The notes under the pieces: generated by a model
What the model was told of the DNA's origin: nothing
What the model saw: only the letters and a program-made list of their open reading frames with translations
Database searches by the model: none
Assembly (NCBI GenBank): GCA_013813615.1
Contig: JACCRJ010000300.1
Coordinates: forward strand, 1-9,559
Origin: Lautropia sp.
Lineage (GTDB): Bacteria; Pseudomonadota; Gammaproteobacteria; Burkholderiales; Burkholderiaceae_E
DNA: 9,559 nt
Direction of reading: 5' to 3'
Position numbers and translations under genes: made by a program
Shown: positions 1-5,456 of the stretch, one piece after another
Layout of the letters: every line of letters starts with the position of its first letter
Numbering within the stretch: position 1 is the first letter of the stretch

Positions 1-923
1 CCCTGAGCCACCGGCAGATAAGCGAACTCCAGCCGGGGGAATCGTTGCTCGAAGTGATTCGCTTCGTTGCCGATCTCCAGAACCAGCACGCCCGACGGGC
101 GCAGGTGCTCCGCCGCCTGGCCGACGATCCGCGACACCAGGTCCATCCCGTCATCGCCCCCGGCCAGCGCCGCCCGCGGCTCGGCTCGATATTCGGCCGG
201 CAGGTGCTCCATCGATTCCCGATTGACATACGGCGGGTTGCAGAGGATGAGGTCGAAACGCTGCCGTCCAGCACCTGAGAACAGGTCGGCATTGACCAGC
301 CTGACGCGCTTCTCCAGCCGATAGTCCGCCAGGTTCAGCGCTGCCAGTCCAAGCGCGTCGGGCGACAGGTCGCTGCCCTCGACCAACGCATCCGGGAACA
401 TCGCCGCCGCGATGATCGCCAGGCTCCCGCCGCCAGTGCAGAGATCCAGTATCCGCAGCCGCCGGGCGTCGTCCGACGAACCGCGCGCACGCGGCTGCAG
501 TTCCGGCATGAAGGGAGCCAGCGCGCCCTGCTGCAGGGCCTCGGCGATGAGAGAGCGGGGGACAAGGGCCCGCTCGTCGCAGCGAAAGCGGTAGCCCATC
601 AGCCAGGCTTCGCCGATCAGGTAGGCCAGGGGCTTGCCGGCGGTGCAGCGCAGTTCGGTCAGCTCCAGCGCGGCCCGCGCCTCCGGCCAGGCCACCGTCG
701 CGTCGGCGAGTTCTGCATAGTGCGAAACCGGCACGTGCAGCGTCCAGCAGACCAGCCAGACGGCCTCGTCGAAGGCGTTATCGGTGCCGTGTCCGAAGCA
801 CGCGCCGGCCTGGTCGAGCCGGCTGACGGCATGGCGCACCAGGTCGCGGACCCGGCGCACGCTGTTGACGGCATCGGCGCCGGTGGCGACCACCCGACGC
901 GGTGCGTGGTCCGCCCTGTCCAT
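1..923 (-). CDS. prmB: 50S ribosomal protein L3 N5-glutamine methyltransferase PrmB (3' end cut by window edge)
   Basis: PrmB transfers a methyl group from S-adenosylmethionine to a glutamine of ribosomal protein L3 in the cytoplasm. I translated 307 codons from the ATG at 923-921. The N-terminal helical domain contains GHGTDNAFDEA (about residues 43-53), close to the GHGTDNPWDEA I remember from E. coli PrmB, and DERALVPRS lies near 116-124. The SAM-binding motif ILDLCTGGG is at about 158-166. The catalytic NPPY, shared by glutamine/adenine methyltransferases, is at 229-232, and GLASG-like and EIGN segments follow. The start is supported by a GGAG at 934-931, seven bases upstream. The gene begins three bases after the yffB stop, so it is probably translated from the same message. 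About ten extra residues (near 143-152) lie between the two domains compared with E. coli. Only the last roughly 20-25 residues appear to be missing. HemK/PrmA relatives fit less well because of the PrmB-specific N-terminal domain. Confidence 0.94.
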   Translation of the reverse strand, partial: MDRADHAPRRVVATGADAVNSVRRVRDLVRHAVSRLDQAGACFGHGTDNAFDEAVWLVCWTLHVPVSHYAELADATVAWPEARAALELTELRCTAGKPLAYLIGEAWLMGYRFRCDERALVPRSLIAEALQQGALAPFMPELQPRARGSSDDARRLRILDLCTGGGSLAIIAAAMFPDALVEGSDLSPDALGLAALNLADYRLEKRVRLVNADLFSGAGRQRFDLILCNPPYVNRESMEHLPAEYRAEPRAALAGGDDGMDLVSRIVGQAAEHLRPSGVLVLEIGNEANHFEQRFPRLEFAYLPVAQ

Positions 924-926
924 CGA

Positions 927-1304
927 TCAGGCTCCGGTGCCGTGCGTTTGCGCCGGCAACAGCGCGGCAGCCAGCCTCTCGGCCGAGAAACCGAGGAGCA
1001 GGCGGTCGGCGGCTTCCACCACCGGCCGCTTGATCACGGTCGGATGCGCCAGCATGAGTTCGATCGCGCTGGTCTGGTCCACCACTTCTGCACGGGCCGG
1101 TTCCGCCAATGAGCGCCAGGTGAGTCCGCGCCGGTTCAGCAGCGAGTTCCAGGGCAGGTGCGTGCACCAGCGCTCGAGCATCGCGCGGTCGATGCCGTCG
1201 GCGCGAAAGTCGTGGAAGCGATAGTCGATTCCATTCTCCCGCAGCCAACCAAGCGTTTTGCGCACCTGATCACAGTTGCTGATTCCGTAGATAGTGACAG
1301 CCAT
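927..1304 (-). CDS. yffB: YffB/ArsC-family thioredoxin-fold protein (Spx/MgsR-like)
   Basis: This 125-residue protein belongs to the ArsC/Spx thioredoxin-fold superfamily and closely resembles E. coli YffB, which is 118 residues. Its physiological substrate is not established; glutathione-dependent reduction has been proposed for the family. It opens with a beta strand and YGISNCD, which places the candidate redox cysteine at residue 11. There is no CxxC pair, and the only other cysteine is Cys47. Further shared segments are IDYRFHDFRADG (26-37), LLNRRGLTWR (55-64) and IKRPVV (91-96), the last being the conserved basic loop of the family, followed by LLLGFS. The ATG at 1304-1302 shares its first base with the upstream stop (TGATG). 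The nearest GGAG is about 17 bases away, so initiation probably depends on ribosomes finishing the upstream gene. In many proteobacteria this family sits beside dapE; here prmB follows directly. A true arsenate reductase role is unlikely, because ars genes are absent. Confidence 0.92.
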   Translation of the reverse strand: MAVTIYGISNCDQVRKTLGWLRENGIDYRFHDFRADGIDRAMLERWCTHLPWNSLLNRRGLTWRSLAEPARAEVVDQTSAIELMLAHPTVIKRPVVEAADRLLLGFSAERLAAALLPAQTHGTGA

Positions 1305-2533
1305 CAGATATTGAGCAGGAACTCCGAGAAGGAGGCAGCTTCCGGCTTGGCGGGTCCGTTCGGCGAGGCAACCGGTGGCGCCGACTCGGCTTCGGCCGAA
1401 GCGACACTCTGCAGGTCACCCGGAAGGGGGGCGCCCTGGCGGGCAAACTGCCCCGCCTGGGGCGCCTGCGCCGACTGCGGGCGATTCTCCAGCAGCCAGA
1501 GCAGGTTGGTCGGCGAGTCGCTCTGGGCAACGGCGTCGTCACGCGACACCTTGCCGCTGAGGATGAGGTTGATCAGCGCTTCTTCAAAGGTCTGCGAACC
1601 GGCGGTCATGCTGTTGCCCATGGCTTCCTTGATCTCCGAGATCCGGCCCTGCTCGATCAACTCGGCCATGTGGTTGTTGTTGATCAGGACCTCGACCGCG
1701 GGCACCCGGCGGCCGTCGAGCGACCTCAACAGCCGCTGGGACACGACCGCGCGCAGCGTTGCAGCCAGGTCCGACAACAGCACCCGGCGGTTCTCCGGCG
1801 AGTAGAAGCTGACGATGCGGTTCAATGCATGGCTCGAACTGTTGGCATGCATCGTCGCAAGCACCAGATGGCCGGACTGCGCATAGGCTATGGCCGCACC
1901 CATCGTCTCGACGTCCCGGATCTCGCCGATCAGAATGCAGTCGGGCGCCTGGCGAAGGGCGTTCTTCAGCGCAGTCCTCAGGTCAACGGTGTCGGTACCG
2001 ATCTGGCGCTGGTTCACGATCGATCGCTTGTTCTTGAAGACGAACTCGATCGGGTCCTCCAGCGTCAGGATGTGGCCGGTGCGCTGGGCGTTGCGATAGT
2101 CGATCAGCGATGCAAGCGTCGTGGTCTTGCCGGAACCGGTGGCGCCGACCGCCAGGATGAGCCCGCGCTTCTCCAGGATCAGCTCGGTCAGTACCGGTGG
2201 CAGGTTCAGCGTATCGAAAGCGGGTATGTTGCCGGGGATGTAGCGCACGACGGCTGCGGTGCTGCCGCGTTGCCTGAAGATGGAGAAGCGGAAACTGCCG
2301 ACATCCCTGATCCCGTAGCCCAGATTGAGTTCCTGCTCTTCCTGGAACTGCGCCCACTGGCGCTCGGTCACCACTTCCCGCAGCAGCGACTCCACCTGAG
2401 CGGGCCCCAGCCGTTGCTGGTTGACCGCCACCGCGACGCCATTGAGCTTGAACTGGATCGGCGAGCCGACCGAAATGAACAAGTCCGACGCACGCTTCTG
2501 CGCCATCAGCTCCAGTATCTGGTCCATCGCCAT
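1304..2533 (-). CDS. PilT/PilU-family type IV pilus motor ATPase, PilU-like, with long low-complexity C-terminal tail
   Basis: This 409-residue protein is a hexameric secretion/retraction ATPase of the PilT/PilU family, which powers depolymerisation of type IV pili at the inner membrane. An N-terminal PAS-like domain (about 1-100, with SDLFISVGSPIQFKLNG) precedes the RecA-like core. The core carries Walker A GATGSGKTT (130-138), Asp box LTLEDPIEF (156-164), Walker B LIGEIRD (201-207) and His box GHLVLATMHAN (221-231). All key residues are intact, so it should be an active ATPase. The segment EIKEAMGNSMTAGSQTFEEAL (300-320) matches PilU more than PilT, and PilT's AIRNLIRE motif is absent. After about residue 350 comes a 59-residue tail rich in Ala, Pro, Gln and Ser, ending in SFSEFLLNI. 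A GGAG nine to ten bases before the ATG at 2533 supports this start over the second ATG at 2527. It follows dapD by 45 bases and overlaps yffB by one base. No other pilus gene is present. Whether it is the cell's only PilU or an extra paralogue cannot be told from the window. Confidence 0.9.
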   Translation of the reverse strand: MAMDQILELMAQKRASDLFISVGSPIQFKLNGVAVAVNQQRLGPAQVESLLREVVTERQWAQFQEEQELNLGYGIRDVGSFRFSIFRQRGSTAAVVRYIPGNIPAFDTLNLPPVLTELILEKRGLILAVGATGSGKTTTLASLIDYRNAQRTGHILTLEDPIEFVFKNKRSIVNQRQIGTDTVDLRTALKNALRQAPDCILIGEIRDVETMGAAIAYAQSGHLVLATMHANSSSHALNRIVSFYSPENRRVLLSDLAATLRAVVSQRLLRSLDGRRVPAVEVLINNNHMAELIEQGRISEIKEAMGNSMTAGSQTFEEALINLILSGKVSRDDAVAQSDSPTNLLWLLENRPQSAQAPQAGQFARQGAPLPGDLQSVASAEAESAPPVASPNGPAKPEAASFSEFLLNI

Positions 2534-2578
2534 CGTCAGGGTCTCCGCTGTTCAGCCGCGTCGGGTGGGCGCCATAGG

Positions 2579-3418
2579 TCAGTCTCCGCGCAGCAGGTCG
2601 TTGATTGCCGTCTTCGCCCGCGTCCGGGCATCCACCCGCTTCACGATCACCGCGCAGGCCAGGCTGTGCGTGCCATCGTTCGAGGGCAGGCTGCCGGGGA
2701 CGACCACCGACCCCGACGGCACGCGGCCGTAGAGGATCGTGCCGGTGGCACGCTCGTAGATCTTGGTCGATTGACTGAGGAACACACCCATGGCCAGTAC
2801 CGAGTTCTCCTCGACGATCACGCCCTCGACGATCTCGGAGCGGGCACCGATGAAGCAGTTGTCTTCGATGATCGTCGGATTGGCCTGCAGCGGCTCCAGC
2901 ACACCGCCGATCCCGACACCGCCGGACAGGTGGACATTCTTGCCGATCTGCGCGCATGAGCCGACCGTGGCCCAGGTATCGACCATGGTTCCCTCATCGA
3001 CATACGCCCCTATATTGACGTAGGACGGCATCAGCACGACGTTCCTGCCGATGAACGAACCGCGTCGAGCGACCGCAGGCGGGACGACCCGGTAACCGCC
3101 GGCAGCCATTTCGGACTCCGTCATCCCCGCGAACTTGGTCGGCACCTTGTCGTAGTACTGCAGGGCGCAGCCGGCGACGACTTCGTTGTCCGCAAGCCTG
3201 AATGACAGCAGCACCGCCTTCTTGATCCACTGATGCACCGTCCAGGTCGCCCTGCCGTTGCCGCCGGCCGAGCGCGACGCGACGCGCAGACGCCCGCTGT
3301 CCAGGTCCTCGATCACCGACGCCACCGCCTGCCGGACCTCGGCGAGCGCGGTCTTCGGGTTGAGCCCGGCCCGATCTTCCCAGGCCGACTCGATTGCAGA
3401 CTCTCTCGCGTCACTCAT
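2579..3418 (-). CDS. dapD: 2,3,4,5-tetrahydropyridine-2,6-dicarboxylate N-succinyltransferase DapD
   Basis: DapD uses succinyl-CoA to succinylate tetrahydrodipicolinate, giving N-succinyl-2-amino-6-oxopimelate. It commits the pathway to the succinylase branch that makes meso-diaminopimelate for peptidoglycan and lysine. The 279-residue product is very close to the 274-residue E. coli enzyme. It has an N-terminal helical domain with [16 protein letters not shown] (59-74), then a left-handed parallel beta helix of hexapeptide repeats from about 105 to 240. The central stretch from [19 protein letters not shown] (125-143) through [16 protein letters not shown] (157-172) to NCFIGARSE (187-195) is essentially the family consensus, and the C terminus is [17 protein letters not shown]. 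The reading frame stays open for 76 codons upstream, but that stretch has no family resemblance. The ATG at 3418-3416 has GGAAGA at 3432-3427 eight bases before it and gives the expected N terminus. The protein probably acts as a cytoplasmic trimer. Confidence 0.98.
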   Translation of the reverse strand: MSDARESAIESAWEDRAGLNPKTALAEVRQAVASVIEDLDSGRLRVASRSAGGNGRATWTVHQWIKKAVLLSFRLADNEVVAGCALQYYDKVPTKFAGMTESEMAAGGYRVVPPAVARRGSFIGRNVVLMPSYVNIGAYVDEGTMVDTWATVGSCAQIGKNVHLSGGVGIGGVLEPLQANPTIIEDNCFIGARSEIVEGVIVEENSVLAMGVFLSQSTKIYERATGTILYGRVPSGSVVVPGSLPSNDGTHSLACAVIVKRVDARTRAKTAINDLLRGD

Positions 3419-3491
3419 CGATCGTTTCTTCCAGATGGCTGAATTTGAAGTGTATGGGATTAGGAAGGACGCCTCCGGAGATGTGTGCCCT

Positions 3492-3509
3492 CCGGGCGGC
3501 GCTGCCCGG
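3492..3509. repeat. GC-rich hairpin in the dapC-dapD gap
   Basis: CCGGGC and GCCCGG form a perfect 6-base-pair stem around a six-base loop (GGCGCT). There is no T-tract on either side, so an intrinsic terminator is not supported. It lies inside the span enclosed by the longer 9-base inverted repeat (3474-3482 with 3587-3595), so the two could fold into one structure in the dapD leader RNA. Confidence 0.4.
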
Positions 3510-3622
3510 CAGCCGTCGGCGATTCCGCAGGCCGTCCAGCCGGGGGGACGGGTGCACGAGTGCGCTATAGCCCGCAACTCACTCCTATCTCCGGATATCT
3601 TCGTTCTTCGGCCGTGCAACTC

Positions 3623-3638
3623 CCGGATGGAGATCCGG
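3623..3638. repeat. Tight hairpin just downstream of dapC
   Basis: CCGGAT and ATCCGG form a perfect 6-base-pair stem with a four-base loop, 26 bases past the dapC stop codon. The minus strand has no run of T after it, so it could stabilise the 3' end of a dapC message or be incidental; factor-independent termination is not supported. Confidence 0.4.
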
Positions 3639-3663
3639 CAGCCCAATCTCTCCGCCGGGACCG

Positions 3664-4893
3664 TCAGAAGGCTACCGAAAGCAGGCTGCAGATCCGCCGA
3701 ACGCCTTCGACGCAGGCCTCCAGGTCCTCCACCAGCGCGACCCGGATGAAACCGGCACCTGGATTCGCCGATGAATCAGAGCGCCGCCCCAGGAAGCTGC
3801 CGGGCAGGACCATGGTGTTCAATTCGTGGAAGAGGCGCCAGGTGAAGCGGCAGTCGTCGCCGTCCGGCACGGGCAGCCACAGGTAGAAGCCGGCTTCCGG
3901 GCGCCGGACCGGCACGACTGCCTGGACGAGGGGAACCACCGCGTCGAATTTGGCCTGGTAGAGCCTGCGGTTCTCCACCACGTGCTGCTCGTCCTGCCAG
4001 GCAGCGATCGATGCAGCCTGCACCGCCGGGTTCATCGCGCTGCCATGATAGGTGCGGTACTTCAGGAAAGCCGAAATGAGCGACGCGTCGCCGGCGACGA
4101 AGCCGGATCGCATGCCGGGGACGTTGGAGCGTTTGGAAAGGCTGGAGAACATCATCAGCCGCTCGTGCCCACGCCGGCCGAGCTTCGTGCTGGCTGCAAG
4201 ACCGCTGAGCGGTGGCGCGGACTCGTCGAGGTAGATCTCCGAATAGCATTCGTCCGACGCGATGACAAAGCCATGGCGGTCCGACAACTCGAAGAGCTGC
4301 TGCCACTCCGCGAGCGACATCACCGCACCGGTGGGGTTGCCCGGCGAGCAGACGAAAACCAGCTGGGTCCTTGCCCATACCTCGGCAGGGACGGCCCCCC
4401 AGTTGCAGCGCAGATCGTTCTGCGGCGACTGGTCGACCAGGTGGACCTGCGCGCCGGCAAGCAGCGCCGCGCCTTCGTATATCTGGTAAAAGGGGTTGGG
4501 CGCCACCACCAGCGCGCCCGGGACCGGATCGATGATCGTCTGCGCAAATGCGAACAGCGCCTCGCGCGAGCCGTTGACAGGCAGCAGTTCGCTGCCGGGA
4601 TCCACCGGCACCTGATGGCGCCAGCCGATCCAGGCGGCGATGGCTTCACGAAGCGCGGGCGAGCCGGCGGTGGCCGGGTAGGCGGAGAGGCCCGCCAGCG
4701 CACCGGTCAAGGCAGCGGTGATCGGCGCCGGCGTGGCGTGCCTGGGCTCACCGATCGAGAGGTTGACGAAGCGCGACGGCGGCGCCGGCCGGCTGCCTTC
4801 GCCGCCGGCACCGACGGCGGACGCCGGCTGCGCGAGCAGCGCCCGCAACCGCTCGAAAGGGTAAGGCTGCAGCAGCGCGAGGCGCCGGTTCAC
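3664..4893 (-). CDS. dapC: Succinyldiaminopimelate aminotransferase DapC (PLP, fold type I)
   Basis: DapC transfers an amino group from glutamate to N-succinyl-2-amino-6-oxopimelate, giving N-succinyl-LL-diaminopimelate, the step after DapD. The 409-residue protein is a class I/II aminotransferase. It shows the N-terminal [13 protein letters not shown] (8-20) typical of Dap[10 protein letters not shown] (42-50), SPGNPTG with Asn186, [10 protein letters not shown] with Asp214 and Tyr217, the PLP-binding lysine Lys254 in [16 protein letters not shown] (250-265), and the carboxylate-binding arginine Arg384 in GFIRVAL. Residues 22-40 form an Ala/Gly/Pro/Ser-rich insertion between the leader helix and the core. 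The start is GTG at 4893-4891, which overlaps the queF stop as GTGA. No good ribosome-binding site is visible, so translation probably depends on coupling to queF. Other aminotransferases of this class (AlaT- or AspC-like) are possible in principle, but the N terminus and the dapD neighbour favour DapC. Confidence 0.94.
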   Translation of the reverse strand: MNRRLALLQPYPFERLRALLAQPASAVGAGGEGSRPAPPSRFVNLSIGEPRHATPAPITAALTGALAGLSAYPATAGSPALREAIAAWIGWRHQVPVDPGSELLPVNGSREALFAFAQTIIDPVPGALVVAPNPFYQIYEGAALLAGAQVHLVDQSPQNDLRCNWGAVPAEVWARTQLVFVCSPGNPTGAVMSLAEWQQLFELSDRHGFVIASDECYSEIYLDESAPPLSGLAASTKLGRRGHERLMMFSSLSKRSNVPGMRSGFVAGDASLISAFLKYRTYHGSAMNPAVQAASIAAWQDEQHVVENRRLYQAKFDAVVPLVQAVVPVRRPEAGFYLWLPVPDGDDCRFTWRLFHELNTMVLPGSFLGRRSDSSANPGAGFIRVALVEDLEACVEGVRRICSLLSVAF

Positions 4894-5318
4894 CCGCGTA
4901 CGCTCAGGTTGCCGTTATCGGCATGGCCGGTGGACAGGGGCGTGCCGGGCGCCGGCTTCCAGCCGCGCTTGCGGTGCTCGACGACTACTGTCGTGAAGAG
5001 ACCGCCCCGCACATACCATTTCGCGCTAAGACGCAGGAAACGGGGCTTGATGCGGGCCACCATCTGATCGAGGATCTCGTTGGTCACCGCTTCATGAAAC
5101 ACGCCGCGGTCCCGAAACGACCAGAGGTAGAGCTTCAGGCCCTTGAGTTCGAGGTTCGACTTGTCGGGTATGTAGTCCAGCACCAGCGTCGCGAAATCAG
5201 GCTGGCCGGTGAGCGGGCACAGACAGGTGAACTCGGGACATTCGATATGGACCAGGTAGTCGCGGGCGGGCGCCGGGTTCTGGAAGACGGCAAGATCGGT
5301 GGCAGGAAGGCTCGGCAT
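4890..5318 (-). CDS. queF: NADPH-dependent 7-cyano-7-deazaguanine (preQ0) reductase QueF, short form
   Basis: QueF reduces the nitrile of preQ0 to the amine preQ1 with two NADPH, in the synthesis of the queuosine found in tRNA anticodons. This 142-residue product is the single-domain (YkvM-type) T-fold enzyme, shorter than the two-domain E. coli form. The catalytic cysteine is Cys34 in CLCPLTGQPDF, with Asp41 seven residues later. His75 and Glu76 in GVFHE lie 41 and 42 residues after the cysteine, the same spacing as Cys55, Asp62, His96 and Glu97 of Bacillus subtilis QueF. The QueF signature ELKGLKLYLWSFR is at 57-69. The ATG at 5318-5316 has no clear Shine-Dalgarno sequence, and no alternative in-frame start is seen just upstream. 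It heads the leftward gene set, overlapping dapC by GTGA, and is divergent from smc. Confidence 0.97.
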   Translation of the reverse strand: MPSLPATDLAVFQNPAPARDYLVHIECPEFTCLCPLTGQPDFATLVLDYIPDKSNLELKGLKLYLWSFRDRGVFHEAVTNEILDQMVARIKPRFLRLSAKWYVRGGLFTTVVVEHRKRGWKPAPGTPLSTGHADNGNLSVRG

Positions 5319-5384
5319 GTTTGGAGGGATGGCCCGGGATCGATGGTCCAGGGACGCTCGTCAAGGAGACAGTGTCGTAGTTGG

Positions 5385-5391
5385 TATTATA
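5385..5391. promoter_or_regulatory. Candidate overlapping -10 elements for queF (minus) and smc (plus)
   Basis: The seven bases TATTATA read as TATAAT on the minus strand and TATTAT on the plus strand. This is a conspicuously AT-rich spot in a very GC-rich background, about midway between the two divergent start codons. The consensus match is stronger toward queF. The lack of recognisable -35 hexamers keeps this a candidate. Confidence 0.45.
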
Positions 5392-5445
5392 CGAGCCGGT
5401 TTGACGATCCCACCGGCGCCGCGAGCCGCCGGCGTCCACTACTCC

Positions 5446-5450
5446 AGAGG
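5446..5450 (+). promoter_or_regulatory. Ribosome-binding site deciding the smc GTG start
   Basis: AGAGG lies six bases before the GTG at 5457-5459. The frame is open for a further 178 codons upstream, but this site and the family N terminus (RLKQVKLSGFKSF directly after the start) fix the start at GTG. Confidence 0.75.
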
Positions 5451-5456
5451 CTTTCA

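Larger units (their letters stand above)
3419..3663 (-). other. dapC-dapD intergenic region with palindromes; candidate dapD leader or promoter region
   Basis: This 245-base gap interrupts an otherwise closely packed series of genes. It holds no gene that I can support. Three symmetric elements are visible: a hairpin at 3623-3638 (CCGGAT, four-base loop, ATCCGG), a hairpin at 3492-3509 (CCGGGC, six-base loop, GCCCGG), and a perfect 9-base inverted repeat pairing 3474-3482 with 3587-3595. Neither hairpin is followed by a T-run on either strand, so neither looks like an intrinsic terminator. On the minus strand TATAGC (3567-3562) and TACACT (3455-3450) are weak -10-like hexamers without a matching -35. 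The region probably contains the dapD promoter, but I cannot place it. Confidence 0.5.
5319..5456. promoter_or_regulatory. Divergent queF/smc intergenic control region
   Basis: These 138 bases separate the divergent starts of queF and smc, so both transcription units must start here or nearby. The clearest element is TATTATA at 5385-5391. Read on the minus strand it contains a perfect TATAAT (5391-5386) about 68 bases from the queF ATG. Read on the plus strand it contains TATTAT (5385-5390) about 67 bases from the smc GTG. Neither has a good -35 at 16-18 bases: the best on the minus strand matches TTGACA at only three of six positions. A 6-base-pair GC stem (5413-5418 with 5427-5432, eight-base loop) lies in the predicted smc leader. 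Confidence 0.55.

Noticed and set aside
927..1304. Arsenate reductase
   Set aside because: The fold fits, but the sequence follows YffB rather than ArsC, there are no arsenic-resistance neighbours, and the surrounding genes are housekeeping.
1670..2959. Long plus-strand open frame antisense to the PilU-like gene and dapD
   Set aside because: It spans two well-supported genes and their junction on the other strand and has no domain-like features, so it is a shadow.
3492..3509. Possible intrinsic terminator after dapC
   Set aside because: The stem is perfect but no T-tract follows on either strand, and it lies more than 150 bases past the dapC stop.
3419..3646. Upstream in-frame extension of dapD by 76 codons
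   Set aside because: The added residues resemble nothing in the DapD family, and the ATG at 3418 has GGAAGA at suitable spacing; the open frame is chance in GC-rich DNA.
4923..5456. Upstream in-frame extension of smc by 178 codons
   Set aside because: It lies antisense to queF and the 3' edge of the divergent promoter region, has no SMC resemblance, and a good ribosome-binding site and the family N terminus occur at the GTG at 5457.
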